64,000 nucleotides of DNA from Monarcha castaneiventris obscurior (Eukaryota; Chordata; Aves; Passeriformes; Monarchidae): the NCBI GenBank assembly GCA_026261815.1, contig JAMPIT010000895.1, positions 806,001 to 870,000 of the forward strand. The letters run 5' to 3'. Below are positions 47,406-61,700 of the stretch, piece by piece (position 1 is the stretch's first letter; every line of letters starts with the position of its first letter). A program made the position numbers and the translations under genes. The notes under the pieces are model-generated. The model was not told the origin of the DNA, made no database searches, and was given only the letters and a program-made list of their open reading frames with translations.

Positions 47406-50400
47406 AGGCAGCACAGAATATCCATTGAGTACAATGGAAAATCCTCACAATAAATCAATTCCCAGATTTCTTCCTTACTGCTGTTAAGAATAAGGGGTCT
47501 AAAAGACCAAACTCCCCAAAATCCAGTTGAGAAAAGGCCTATTAAACTAGGGTAGGGAGAACTGAAATCAATCTCCTCAATTAATCCTGTGTTTGGACTC
47601 CTTTTAAAGCTTTAGCACGTTATTTTTCTTTAAAGGGGGTTTAGTACTTGGACAATTGTTCTCACATATCAACAAAATGTAAAGTCACTTCTTCACTTTT
47701 TCCATAGCCTTTCCTGACTAATGAGAAAATGTATTTTTATTTTGAATAAGGTCTATAACTTCCTGATGATTTTCATGCTTGAACTTGATCTCTGGTAAAC
47801 TAATATAAATCGGGAACAACTTGGTTGAGACCAGTGAAGTAAGATTAGCACAGGAGCAGAGCTGTACTCATAATAGTCATGCAAGAGATCTCTCTCTTAA
47901 ATTTCTGTAAAAGTATGCAGGCCAACAGCATGAATCAAGTATAATTAAGAGCAGAATTTAGCCCGAAAGGTTGCATGTAAGATGACACGCATTGCTGTGG
48001 CAGCAGATTGTTGTCACACACACAGAAGTTTTTACTTTCTTCCTGCACCACTGAGAAGATCCTTGAGTTGTGAAAAAGAAAACTATTGTTCAGGAGTAAA
48101 CACTGAAAACAGTGATGGAACAGTTTGGAGAATACACACTATTACTGAGCAAGCAAATTTTGGTTTACATTACTGGTGCTTTTTGAACCTTTTCTTCACT
48201 ATTAAACTCTTTCTTCAAGAAAAAAAACATGAAGGACAAAGCTGCAGCGAAGAAAATACATTAACTTTTGCAATGGTTTCATGTGTTTTCTTGCTACTTA
48301 AATGTAATGTTTATCTAATAAACAGTATTTCAGTGTTAAACAGTAACTCTCTGTCCCATATGGAATGTCAGAATGTCCTTCAGGAGTTGCTATGATGCCT
48401 TTGAAAGCAGTTTTTCTCTGATGAAAAGATATACTATGTCACTGGAACAGGGTCCCAAGGAAGGCTGCCCACCACTTTCTGCCTCTGGGTAATCTGGCCT
48501 CAAACAAAACCCCTGTCAGTCTTTCTCACTTGCTCACTTTCTCCCTGGTCGGAAGTAAACTAAGCAGTATCTTGGAAAGAACCTTTATCAAGACAATGCC
48601 ACAGTCCAAAGTCAAGCCATTAGTTACTGCATGAATAGGTTTAAAAAAAATAAGTGGTTTTCTATTGCTTTGCCTGTGGGGATAAAAATAGAAATTATTT
48701 TTTCAGACTTTCAGGTCTTGACTACGGAAGGACAGTGTGCAATATTAATTTCTTTACTTCATTAGGGCTACTTGCTTGCTTAAAACTCTGTGTGCTTTAG
48801 CATGATTTTGAATTAATACTTTACATGGTACCAACCACCCCACCTCACAGAAAACAACCCTGAAATAAAATGAAATTTTGCAACTGGGAAATTTAAAAAC
48901 AAGCTTCTCTCCTAATTCTTAAACAGAGGAAATTAAATTCATACTTTCCAGTACACTTAATCCTGAGCTGTTTGACATATTTGAAAATTAGCCATTTGCA
49001 CTCGTGTATAAAGTGAGTGTGGCTTTCAGAAATGTACTGTTCCTGTAGACTGTTGATCCAAATTGACTGTCAGAAGCTATCCGAAGAATTTCAGCAGCTG
49101 ACCTGCTTTATCATGGCCACCAGCTGCTAAAAGCTGTAGATGGTGATGAGAGCTTAGGTGAGAGAGAAGAATATGGAGAGAAGTTAAAAGACAGGAGGGC
49201 AGAGACACTCTGTGAGCTCAAGTCTTTGGCACTTGTTTCATATTTATTAAAGAGAAGTTGTAGCTCAGTGGTACCCACTGAGTTGGGCCCTTAGGTTTGA
49301 GTCATTCAGAGAGAACAGGGAAATGATAAGCTACAATATTTATTTCAAGCAGATGAAATAAAGGGTTATACAGTTCATGCCTTGTGTTAAACTGTTCATC
49401 ATCCAGAAACTATAAGGATAAAGCTGATTAAACTGTGGTGACTCAATCTGGGATTTGTTCCATAGGACTTTAGTACAGGTAGCCATGTTTAAGGTGGCCA
49501 ACAAACTCCCCACGTAACTACTGAAAAGAAAGAAATAGAATAAGGTTTATCTGGCCTTCCTTAGCTGAGTTGTCCGTTTCTTTCTGTTAAGGGTAAAGGG
49601 AAGATGGATAACTAACTCAGATACAGTCAGATATGTTCCATTAGGTGAGCCCTGTTCTGTTGTCTTTGATTTAACTTGGTTTAGGCAAGGGGAGAATAAA
49701 GGAGTTAACTTCTCTAGATTCCTCAGCAGATTTAGATTTGAGGTACTCAAGTCCCTGTAGTTTGCAAGACTTTTATAAAAGGTCACCTTTCCTGCTCACA
49801 ACATGATTTTTATTACTAGGAAAAGATAATAAATTAGGGCAACAAAAGATTTTTAAGAAAGCAGCTGTTCCTTTCTTGCACTGCCTCACTGTTTTCCCAT
49901 GCTGCATTTTTTTTGGTCTTGAACAGGACAAAAAAGAACATGACAGCGAATTAAGACCATGAACAAGAACTTTGCTGAGCACACAGGAGATACGGCAGAA
50001 CATTAACATCTATTTTTTATCACCACTGTTTCTCTTACTCCTATATGTTCACTCCAAGCAAGGGGAATGCCATTGGCTTATTATCACAATCCTGAAATAA
50101 GTCTCCTAACTTGTGATTGCAGCACTGCTCTTTTGCATCATAAAATTCCTATATAAATGTGGCCAAAATGGATAAATATTTTCTGGCAGCAGTGATGGTG
50201 TTCTTGTATCTATTGTATGAAATCAAACAGTCCTGGAGATGAAGGTGGCCTGAACTTTATTTTTATTTTTATGTGGCACAGAGAAGGCAACAGAGCATGG
50301 GAATGGGACAGAGGAATTCCTGAGATCCGAATTCCAGTTGGATGCTGAGTCTGTGGCCTTGGGCTAGTCTGGCATTTCAGTACTTCAGCGAATGACACCC

Positions 50401-53400
50401 TATAAATACACAAATAATAGATAGGAATAACTTAGGTCTGGATTTCATCCTGGCCTCAGAAGGCATGAACCCAGGAGCTGCAGGCAGTAGTCTGACAATC
50501 TGTCTTACAGCCACAGTACTGAGTGCTGCAGTCACTTTCCATCTTATTTCTAAAATACCTATAAAGCAAGGCTTACATATGGCACATCATCCCTCTGTCC
50601 ACCTTTTCTAATCTATAAAATGGGACTAACAAGAATATTTTTCTTTTACCTGTGCTTATTTACAAGGCTGTCAAGATGTCAATCAATGACAGAATAAAAA
50701 TAAGCCACTATGTTTTTGAAAGTCGCCTGAACTCAGAAGTGTCAGTGGGCCAGTGACCAACAAAGCAGCACATACCAGGTTGTGAAACTCTTCCACTGGT
50801 GAACAGACACTCACACAAGGGGTTACACTGAAGTCAGCAGAGGTTCATACAACTTTTGGCTATTGTGAGTAAGGAGAGCACAGTCTGGTCCTGCATTACT
50901 GCTGATGTTAGATCAACATTAGCGATGAAACATGGCTAATACGAACCAAAGAACTGAGAGATTAAAAAAAAAAAGGAAAGAAATATTTAATGACAGACAA
51001 AATTTTGAAAAATTAAACAAGTGATGCAGGAAGAAAAAGGGATAACTTTACATACCTAACAAACAACTGCAAGAGGTATAATTATATAGCAGGTTTAATA
51101 ATACAAAACCTCTGACGTTCTGTTGGAATTAATTGATGTAAAGCATCAGTGTGGATTTTTCCCTCCCTCTCTTGCTGATGTTTGTAATTCAGATGAATGA
51201 AAGGAGCCTGATTGCTAATTAGGAAGAGTTCAATAGGTTCCATTTTCTGAGATAGTTGTGCTTCCAGAAACTCTTTGCAGCCAGTTCCTCTTATCCCAGC
51301 TCTGACAAAATTCCCAGCAAAACTCAGCATTAACATGCGCAAGGTTAGGTCTTGTCTTTGTTACCTGTCTCTACCTTTGGGTTACTTAAGGTTGCCTGTA
51401 TCCCCAAATGAATGAATTACTTTTAAATAAGAAGTATGTTTCTTTGAAGCTGCAGTGGGAAGTGGGATATATAGTGAGTTACAAAACACAACACATCGCA
51501 TAAAATCACCCAGCATGTACTAAAAGGGCTGACTGTAAACTGCAAATCTCAACCTGAGACTTAAAGTTTACCCAATCTGGTAGTGTCAGAGCTGGGAGGA
51601 CTGATTTGGTGTTGTGTTGCTGTTGAGTGTTGTGCAGGAGGCTCAGCCTGGGGAAAAGCCAGGAACAGCTAATCTCAACTCCTCCTTCCATCAGCAAATC
51701 ACCTGGTACACAAGGGAGGCCCATGGGATGACATCTCTGGATTTTCTTGTGCAGGTTTCCAGGGCAGCTGCCCCAGCACAGGGCTGCACACTCTGGCTGG
51801 TTCTCTCCTTGCTCCGTGGGAGCCAAGGTCTTCTCGTCATCCACGCTGCAGACATTTTGATTAATCCCCACACTCCCTGCTCCACAGAAAAAAACCAAAC
51901 AAGACACGGTACCATTTTTTCTTTCTGGACTCCTATCAAGCATGTGTCTGTGTCTATTTTGTGTATGCATAAGGCAGCAAGCCTGGCTGCTTTTTGCAGA
52001 TCCATGCCCGTAGTGATTATTGCTAACACAAATTTGCCCTTTATCTTTAAGTTGCATTAGAAGGTCACTGTGACTTTATCTTACATAACAACATAAATCA
52101 ATCATATTGTGGACTTAGGTCCACTCCAGGTTGCTCTTAAGGACCACTTCTAGTCAAGCAGATCTCTGGAGCTTATAGATGTAAGTAGTTTTCTTCTGTA
52201 AGAAGCAGAGGCTGGAGGACGAGACACTCTGATCCCTGTGAAGCAAATGCAGGACATTTGTTTGCTGAAAGGAGGGCTGCTGGTTTGCCATGTTTGATTT
52301 TCAGTGTCCTGCTGAGGCAATAAATGTTCAGGACTGCTGGCATCATTATGTGCTGCTGTGGCTTGAAGTTACTGTATCAGTAGCCATGCAAAGCATCTGA
52401 AAATGCTGACAAAAAAGAGCTTTGCTTCCAGCAGGGAAAAGGATAAATAGTAGAAAAAATTAAAATCTGCTATCCTGCTCTCAAGTTTTCCAGAAACTGC
52501 CGAGGCAAAATAGAGTGGCATATACACTGGGTGCTAGCTCTGGGTGTGAGCAGGAGTTGAATGTGAGCACAGACCTTTGTGTAGCTCGGCCGTGTGCATG
52601 GTGGTCCTTCTTCATCTGCACCAAGGCAGGGGGGCTTTCCGATGCTCCTGCATCTCTGACTGACGCTGCAGCTGCTTCTTCAGGCATCAGGGGAAGCTTG
52701 TGACTCTTTCCACCTGTCAGAGATTGTTATTAAATGAATTTTGCCCTGCATGGTTCAGGAAATATATGGATTTTAATCACCTAATATATTGTCCAATACA
52801 TGCTGAAGTAGAGGCTATAGTCTGTAAGATATGCTAATCTAAGCCTTTCACATCCCATCAGCAATGTGTTTTCTTTGCAGCTCTGGCTTCATGTAGTTCT
52901 GGGGCAGAAAGGACTGTTTATACAAATGGGCTTTATAGGAAAAGAAGGAAGGTCTGTCGCTGTCTAAGCATTCACACCTGAGTAATCCTTATTGTCCATG
53001 ATTCATCTTCAGCTGTGAGTGCTGCTAGCTAGAGACCATTATTTGGATTTATACATACTTTGAATTTATACATACGTTTCATGGATGCAGATCTAGTGTA
53101 TGTGGGAATGATAGGTGCTATTGCAAGCAAAAGCTCGTGTCGTACTGCTTGCACTGCCTTGTAGTTCACCTGGAGTCTGCTGTGACCTTTATGTAATATC
53201 CTGAGTCATTGAAATAGAAACAGTTTTGGGTATAGATTCGCACTGTGTGGATGAGGCCCTTTTCTGACACCCAAGTCTGCTAGAGGGAATAGCACATCCA
53301 GGTAACGTGTACATCACTTGTCTAGAGTTGGAGTAATGCTTCCCTTCTGTGTTAAGTGTACTGGGAAGGCTAAGCTTAGACTAAAGAGAGAATGCAGTTA

Positions 53401-55667
53401 TAGCTGACATGACTAACATTAGAAAATTATTCTTGAGACTTTCCCTCACCGAAAAATATAAAAAACCCTCAGGCCCTTGAGACAAACACTTTGATGTAGC
53501 TTGAAAAATAACAGAAAAGCTGCTTTGAGTGCTGGGCAACCCACCAAGAGTTCATAAGTTAATAAGATTCAAGAAACTTACTGTAAGCAACATTTCAGTT
53601 TTGGGCCTTAAATGAAGCATATATTTTCCATAATGAAAGAAATTCATGCCTGGGATTTAAAGAAAATATGAAGAAGGTTGTGGGACTAGGGCATAGTAGG
53701 AAAAATTTCCCTATGATGCCTTGTGCATACTAATAACACCGCAAACATCAACAATAACATACAAGACGCTGAATTTTTCATCAGTCTTTCAGCAGCTGTG
53801 GAAGGTGTTTAGTCTGGGGTTATGATTTATGGCTGTTCTGATGAATAATACGGACCATGGCCTGAGGGCATTGAGTAGTGAGTGGTCCTTGGCACACTGA
53901 GGGCAAACAATGCATATACAGCTCGAGCAAGCCATGTATTCTTCCCCTCAAAAACAGTGTGTTTTCCCCTCTGTTCCCAATTAATAGCAATCCTTCCTTA
54001 AGAACTTCCCCCTTCTCAAGGAAGAATGGAGTTCACAGACTTCATCTTCTTTTTGTTTTTTATTTTAGGATTTTGGATGAGTCCATTATTGTACTACAAA
54101 GTCAATCACACTGTTTAGTGTGGACAGCCTTGTAACATCCTGTGCAGTGAGGGAAAATATTTTATGAATAGGCCATCAGATGCAGAGCAGGAATTTGTAG
54201 TTAGACTGTTAGAAAATAATATCTGGAGCGTCCTATTTTGAAATTGGATTGCTTTTCCTTGCATTGGTTCATCCTGTTTAGTAATGGAGAAGTTAAGAAT
54301 CTATGGAAATCTTGCCAGCATTTCTAAAGATGTGTAGAGCGCGCTTCAATATGTTCCTGATGATCTAATCTCTGCCTCAGCCAGACGAGCTTGTCCTATA
54401 TTTTCAACTAATTTACAAGAGAAGAGCATTTGAGACGAAATATTTTTATGACTTGCCAATAAATCTATTTTTTTCGGAATAACAACTTGTGAGCTGTCTT
54501 CTCAATGAGTCAGTAGGTAATCATATCAAAGTGTGGAAATTAAAGGATTGTTACTAGCACAAGAAGAGACCTGTATCTAAGCAGTGGAGGCACAAGGTAA
54601 CATTGATATTGAAAGTGCGTTTAAGTTCACCCTCAAAGTATCATAACATATTCTAGAGAACCATTTACTCTTTCAAAATCAAGACTTGGGCATATTTGTC
54701 TGTCTGAGAAAATGCTTGTGAATATATATGTTAATGTGTGTTGTTTAAAAGTTTGTCTTAACCCTGAAAAATGGCAGTGAATGATCCATATGTGTGTAAA
54801 AAAAATCCTAGATCCACATAGTTTTGGGATACAACACTGCTATGATCTTGAAAGCTGCTTTATTACTTTTTAATTAATTGATTTTCTCAGCTACTTAATC
54901 AAATGCTATTTCTAGCCATGAAAAAGGATAGGGGCTGGTGGAGGTTCACATTTATTTGACAGATCTAGCTTTTGTGGCTTTCTAGATGACACATTAGTCT
55001 GACTTTTGCAGTGCTCTGGCAACTGTAGTGATGCAAATATAGTTTCCTGAATTTACAGGAATTACAGGACCTTTTTTTCCTTAATGCTCTTCTTTGTTTG
55101 AGTCTTTGAAGACATCGGTACATAATCTTTCCTACAGGTGTTCAGCTGCAGTCCCATCTGTAGAAAGACCACAGAAGGATTTGTGTTGAGCTGGTCTACA
55201 TCTTATCCATTCACAGTGTGCTAGAGAACATCTTTAACAAGTTCACTGACTGAAAGCTACACCTGATATTTGAACTAGTGTAAATGAGCTTCCAAAGGCA
55301 TCAGCAATGCTTTCAGATTCCTGCACTCAGGATGTTATTCTGGCTTTTTATACCACCAGGGACAGTTCTAACATGAAAATGAAAAGGTATTCATGTTTTG
55401 CAGCCACTCAAAAGGAGTGAAAAACAAGAGTGTGATACACATTTGCTTTTGTTTGATATTGGCCAATGTTTTGCCTTGCATCCCAGCCTTCTGACACGTG
55501 TAGCTATTCACGTGTGCATAGCACTATGGCTATGGCAGAACTGCCTCCTTCATTAAATTAAGCCTGGTGTTTATATCTGACAAAGCTGGAAACCTCTTCC
55601 AAATTGTATTGCATCATGTATATTCGAGATTTTTTTTCTTAACAATGTTCCAACATTATTCATGTAG

Positions 55668-55747
55668 TTCAATACCTGAGCTGCAGAAGCAAGTGGAAGC
55701 TTGGTCTCCACATGTGTCTCAGTGTCTGCTGTCTGCAGCCTCAAGAG
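55668..55747 (+). other. Candidate internal coding exon (80 nt)
   Basis: A T-rich tract and catgtag acceptor (AG at 55,666-55,667) precede an open segment, and TCAAGAG|GTGAGT is a consensus donor at its end. One frame is open throughout (SIPELQKQVEAWSPHV then SQCLLSAASR), while the frame read directly from the first base meets a stop. The peptide has ordinary, non-repetitive composition but is not recognised. It would lie about 20 kb downstream of the CpG island in the rightward direction. It could equally be a cryptic exon or part of a non-coding RNA. Confidence 0.25.
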
Positions 55748-58090
55748 GTGAGTAAAGCAAATAGGGTTCTATACGAAATCTGTTACGGAAGTTTATGATT
55801 ATTTTCTTATTTTTCATTTATGACAAAATCTTGGTTATTACAGAGATAAATTTTATTTTAATATTTCTAAAACTAAGAATCCTGCTACATCTTTTCAGAG
55901 AGGAAACGTCTGTTACTTAAACTACTATGAGCTATTCTAGGTAAAGTTTTTGTTATCAAACATTTTCCAGTATTTGATTCCAGTAAAGGAATAGTTTGTA
56001 AAGGAACCAGGATTTTAAAGCTCGTCTGAATCTATGTGGGTGTGCTCACTAAAAAAAAAACCTTCCTGAAAGTATGGATATGTGAAATCTGTTGCTTAGA
56101 TATATTTATTTAGGTTGATTCAAGATTTGCTAGGAATGGAAAGGAAATATTTAAAAAATGGCAACTAAATCAAAAGCTACCAACATTTGCTCAGAAGTAT
56201 GAATTTCTTCTTATTGCACAACAATAATAATGCATTTAAAATTTGTTTTTCAATGGCTTTACCCCTTGGGACCAAGGAAACATTTGGCCTGTGATGTGCT
56301 GTGTGTCAAGGACAAACAGTTGAAAATGGTTGTCTTAGTCTGCTTGAGCCTGTTTCAGAATAAGAGTGTAAAATCTATGGCTCAGCTACTGGTTCTTTGA
56401 ACAAAAGAGTAGAGAAAGTATAGTTAAACTGAAGTGCTCAGCTGTTGTTATGGTGACACATTAAACTAATCAATTCTGGCTTGGATCCAAAAGGAGTTAA
56501 AGACATAGGGACAGTGAGTTCCCATTTTGGAGCACTTCAAATCAAGCTTTCTGTGATCTGTAGTGGAGAAATATCTTTACAATGAGGATGAGAATTTTCA
56601 CAGTAAAACACAATACAAAATCGACATTGAAGTCACTCATAGGGTAGAAAATGCCAAATTTAAGATGCTTGTGCAAACTTAGCTCCCTTCCTTTGCTGTG
56701 CTCTTTGTATGTTTTCCTTTACAGGATCATTCTGACCTCATTTAGAAGTTATGCAAAAATTGACAAAGTGAAGTGGTCCAAGCAAAGATGTCTCTTCCAG
56801 TACAGCAAGAATTGTGCAGGATGGGACCAAACAGTGCCTGAACAGTACAGACAGCAGTCTCCCTTGTACCCTTTTGGGGAAGTTTTTCTATAGCAGAGCT
56901 GCTGAGTGCATAGAGGCACCAGTAGCACCTCTGTGACCATAAGATGTGGTCATCGTGTGTGTGCAGGCGTGTATAGATAAATGCCTATCTTTACTAGTAA
57001 ATTTTCAGTGTAAGGTGCATGAAACATGAGGTAATGTAGCAGAGTGGTGTTTTTATGAGGCAACACTGAGAGTATCAGTTGCATGTCTATGTGTGAGCAT
57101 GAACCACATGGCTTGCTGGTAACCAAGCTTATCACAGTGAGCAGCAGTTCCTGGAGTAAAATATCTCTGAAACTGCACCCGTCTTTTGCCTTGGGGAGCA
57201 TAATTTTTTCACTTGAAAATTAAACCAACATATGAGCATCATGGATAATCATAACTATAAGTGATTTGAAGAATCCTCTGCAATCCTGTGAGACCAAATT
57301 TTATTTCTCATTTCTGGCAGTCAGTCTGAATGACTGCCCCTGTGAGTTGGGTGTATCTCCTTTGGCTGGAAAAATCTGTTTTCATAGAAAATGGACTTTT
57401 ACACAGCTAGAGTCACCTCTAAAAATGTGTTTGTTAAGAAAAATGGTAAAATAACTGAGGAATATTCACACCAAAAACCGTAAGCTGCTCAAGAGCAGCA
57501 GGAATCCTGTAAGTTGCTCCATGTGCTATGTCATAAACCTTGGGACCACATTAGTGTCTGATCCCATAGTATTGCTTTAGTAAGCATCATCCCTATGAAA
57601 TGGCCATAGCAATAAGATGGTAGTGACTCAGGAGGTAGCAGTAGTAGAGTGTCTTCTGCCATTATTTGTGCTGTAACCCCAGTGCAGATGAGCAGTGGCT
57701 TTAAACCCTTTTATAGGACATCCTCATGGTAAAAGCATTTCCATGCAACAAGTACCTGAGTTAAAAAGTGTTAAAATATGAAGTGGAATGCAAAGGGAAT
57801 CCTTGCAGCTCCCAAGTACAGCACAGTCTATATGGGGAGAAAATGTATTAGGACTTCAGATCCTAACGGAGTCAGTTCTGGTAATGCAAGCCACGCATGG
57901 CTTTGGTTTTGTAATTCTGGCAGTTATAATTTAGATCCTAGAACATACTGGGCATAATTTCTGTCTAAAATAGAATATTGTGAGGCAAAAAGAGTGTGGT
58001 TACATGGTATGTCTGAAAGTTGAACAGCTGTCAAAGAGAGAAGGAGATTGAAAAAGCAGACACCCCTGCAGCCGCATCCTTGACTTTGAT

Positions 58091-58755
58091 GAATCACAGA
58101 GTTGCAGAATAAGCTGAGTTGGAAGAGACCCACAAGGATCATCGAGTCCAACTCATGGCCCTTCACAGCACCACTCCCAAGAATCACACCATGTGCCTGA
58201 GAGTGTTGTCCCAATGCTTCTTGGACTCTGTCAGGTTTGATGCTGTGACTGCTTCCCTGGGGACCCAGGGCACTGCTGACTCATATTCAACTTTCCTCAA
58301 CCAGGACCGCCAGGTCCCTTTCCATGGCATTGTTTTTCAGCCTCTCATTCCTCAGTCTGTCCATGCATCCCAGGTGCAGAATCTGGCACTTTCCCTTGTT
58401 GAACTTCATATGTTTGGTGATTGCCCAGCCCTCTCAGATGTTGAGGCCTCTCTTAACTCTTTGTGCCTGACCCATGAGCCAGTTGCTCACCTATTACATG
58501 ATATGTCTATCCAGCCGTGTGCCAGACATTTTTTTCAGAACGGTCCTGTTAGAGACACTCAAAAACATTACTGAAATCCAAAAATATTACATCAACTGGT
58601 TCCCCTTGATCAGTTGGGTGGGTTACTTTGTCATTAAAGGAAATCAGGTTTGATAAGCAGGATTTTCCTCTCATGAAGCCATGGTGGTTCAAAACTGATA
58701 ACACTCCAGCCCAAACACATGTGATGTCCTCAGTTAGCTTCATCAAATCCGCTCT
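58091..58755 (-). mobile_element. Old CR1 LINE (inverted) with internal deletions
   Basis: The plus strand starts gaatcacagagttgcagaat and then aagagacccacaaggatcatc, the inverted 3' end of an older CR1 subfamily. It continues with the caccatgtgcctgaga and cttggactctgtcagg segments typical of that 3' region. Farther right, minus-strand ORF2 remnants appear out of order of size: a piece with MKFNKGKC-like residues (about 58,390-58,420), then at 58,549-58,746 a reverse-transcriptase palm/fingers segment. The RT region between these pieces is missing, so internal deletions have shortened the element. Confidence 0.9.
58549..58746 (-). pseudogene. Remnant of CR1 ORF2 reverse transcriptase (palm region)
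   Basis: This 65-codon minus-strand open segment contains HHGFMRGKSCLSNLISF and VDVIFLDFSNVFECL. These match the CR1/LINE reverse-transcriptase pattern HGF-x-KG-x-SCLTNL ... VDV-x-x-LDFSKAFD, where the aspartate of motif A (here in FLDFS) binds catalytic metal. The family lysine and alanine after S are changed (SNVFE instead of SKAFD). The frame ends at a stop soon after, and the rest of the polymerase is deleted. It is a dead fossil inside the CR1 copy at 58,091-58,755. Confidence 0.85.
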
Positions 58756-61700
58756 TTTGAGGTCATATTAAAACACCAGAGACTGTGTGCCCATGGCTGA
58801 GCAGGAACCAGTCTCCACTCTATGCATACAGGGCAGGAGAGGAAGAGGACAAAGAACCTGGCTGTTGCTGTCTGCTGCAGCTCTCTGAGACCAAAGGGAA
58901 GGGACAGGACATGGAAAGGGTCGCAGTAAAGCAAAGGACTCAGCCCAAGATCCAGCATCTGGCAGAAAGCCCAAGTTTCAGATTTGTGAGAAACTGTCTG
59001 GGGGAGAGAAATATCTTTACACTAGATGTGAAACAGGAGGGCTGGAGGGAGGTTTGGAGAGGAGCCCAAGAATGAGCACAGCCTGCTGCAGTCAATGGCT
59101 CCGGTCAGGGCCTCTCTTTTTCCACATGAAACTATTTCTATTGTCATTAAGTCTCAGAAAGTCATTGTGTATCTGGATGTGCACATGTCTGTATGCATGT
59201 GTTTGCAAAAGTGACATGTTTAGCTTCATATGTGACAACATGCCTTTGGCAGATTCAATGTAAAAATTAACTTGTTCTGTGCTTTTTTTTTTAAAGAAGG
59301 ATAAAACAAAACCAGATTGAGCTTTTACACTTAAAGCCCTAAGAAAATCATAAAAGTGAATTATGGGGTGAGAATTACTCTTTAAAGGAAAGCTTTACAC
59401 TGGAGTAAACTTGGAACATTTATACATAAAATATTACATATAATATTTATGTGTATAAAATCTGCTGAACTGGCCATTTTCTGACTATTATTTAAACTTC
59501 ATGCATTTGAGAAAGCAGACTTCCTTTCACAAAAAACAATTTGTTCTAGCTTCTAGCTTCTATTATAAAGTAATAATCCCTGAGTATCAACACTTGATGC
59601 TATTGTCATAAGCTGTCTCCTCTGTGTGCTGTTTGACTGAGTAATTCATCTTTTGTAGATTGAACATAAAGTGCCTTGGTCTAGAAAGCTAAAAGCATGA
59701 TGTAAATGAGAAGGAAAAAGATGATGCTGGGAAAGGAGCACATACTCCAAACAAAAGACACAATTTTGGGGTGCAGAACTCTTCTAAACCACTCCATGTC
59801 CAAGTTTAGCTTGGTGAGCGAGTCTGCGTCTGGGCAGATATATAGATACCGAGTTCCAAAATTTAATCTTCTTGATAGAAGGAAAGGCCCGGTGCTTAGA
59901 GTCAGCCTTCGAGGTATCTCACAAAAGGAAGTGGTCGAGGGTCCCCAGGGAAGGCAGCAAGCAGCAGCACAGAGCTGCTGACCAGAGAAGCACTGGGAAA
60001 CCTCTCACAGGAGAGGCCCCTGCCCTCCCCTGCGCTTGCCATCAGCCGTGGGGTGACACCCCCAGGGATGTCCCAGAGGAGTGGTGAGTGGCAGCCACAC
60101 ACCTCAGGATGACCTCCTGGAGCAGAGGGACCTCCTTGGAGACAGTGGGTTGACTTTCCAAAGTAACTGGGCTCGTACAAGCTCTGGACACACATTAAGC
60201 AAATGGACCTAAAAAGATAAATGTCCTCTACTGTCCTTACAAGGAAGAAACGACAGAGAATGAAAGAAAACACAACTGTTATTAATGCTTTCGCCCAATA
60301 ATGCCTAGATGTGCACAGATACTATTACAACGAGGTCTTACAGAAGTTGGTGCAATGCAGAACAGCCTGCAAATGCATTTATCTGGGACAAGTAGGCATT
60401 TCTTACCCTGTCTGTAGAAATGATTGCTATTTTTGCAGGCTGTCTAGTATTGAGCTATTCCGCAGTAATCCACGTGAGTTCTTTCTGCAAATCCCCTGTT
60501 TGAAAGGTATGACTTGTTCTTGCAGAAATTATTGCAAAATTATCTAAAAAGCAGGTGAAAAACAGAGACTGTTCACAGAATTTTAAGCTGTAGAACTGTT
60601 AATTGTTTTCTTGGTCAAAGCTGGAACAGAAACTAAGCATTTCAGTGCCCTCAGAGAAATTCGGTGTATATGATCTTCTCTAATTGCCTGCCAAGGAAAG
60701 GCTGTGGTTATAAAGCAATCACTGATCTGATCCCATAGTAGCTTTTCCTAAGTCAAAACACTCTGTTTCCTTCTCATTTGTTAAGTATTGCATTGTTTTA
60801 AAGAGTTTCAAAATGTCCTTTCCACAACAAGCATCAACACTGTATTAACAGAATCAAGGTCTATATCCTGGAATGATAGGAAGAAAATAGATGAAACATT
60901 TAATTGAATTGCAGTTGTTATGTCTAGAAGAGCAAAACACTCTGAAAGTAATTGAGTAGGTTGCCATCTACACTAAGCAGAGATTTTAAAAACAGAATAC
61001 GTATGGACAATGCAATTATGCAGAATGCAAACATCTGTGTTGAATGTTTCCAGTGGTATCAAGGAATACATGTTTTTCTTAGATTTTTAGAACTTAGTGG
61101 TATCAGTGAAAATAAAATAAAATGTCTAATTATATCTCTGAAGTCATCAGAAGAATGCAGAAGAAGCTCATTATTCTTCCTGAGAGACATCTGTAATAAA
61201 TCATTAGTGGTATATTAAAAAATAGATTATAGTCATGGGAGTAAGTGTTTTTCCTATTCAACAAAGGAATAAAAAAGGAAGATATTGAATAAGCACAATT
61301 GTGTGCTTATTTAGTCAAAATAGGAAACATCAAAATGGTCTATATGATGTTGTTCAGTCCCTTGAACTTCATAGAATTTTAAACATTTGTTGGATAGAAA
61401 CAGAGAAGTTTTTTTTTTTTGAGTATTTATAATATAGAAGCTATAAAATGTATTTTCTAGATTTCTAACATGAGCAGTTACTCTGAACGCTGAGAAGTGA
61501 TGGTTGTGTGGAGTTAGAAATACATTATCAAATTTTAGCTTCTCAGGTAGGAAGAAATATAGAGTTGCAGATGTTATATTAAACCATTTGTCTTGCCATT
61601 CATTTACATTTCATCTTGCAGCACAGAAGTCTGAATAACTAAGAAGATTTTAATTAAATCAAAGGACAAAAGCATGACAATTTAATGACCTGATATAAAA

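Larger units (their letters stand above)
46426..58090. other. Non-coding DNA, no supported gene
   Basis: Includes a mild CpG cluster at 46,790-46,970 and the A/C tract at 47,350. A 137-codon plus-strand open frame lies at 47,982-48,395 and overlapping open frames of 183 (minus) and 148 (plus) codons at 51,506-52,060. The candidate exon at 55,668 also lies here. None of the long frames has recognisable motifs, and opposite-strand overlap argues against them. Confidence 0.6.

Noticed and set aside
47982..48395. 137-codon plus-strand open frame
   Set aside because: No recognisable motif, codon composition follows the local AT content, and no promoter or splice context is clear.
51506..52060. 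183-codon minus-strand frame overlapping a 148-codon plus-strand frame
   Set aside because: Opposite-strand overlap, no domain, and composition like the surrounding non-coding DNA.
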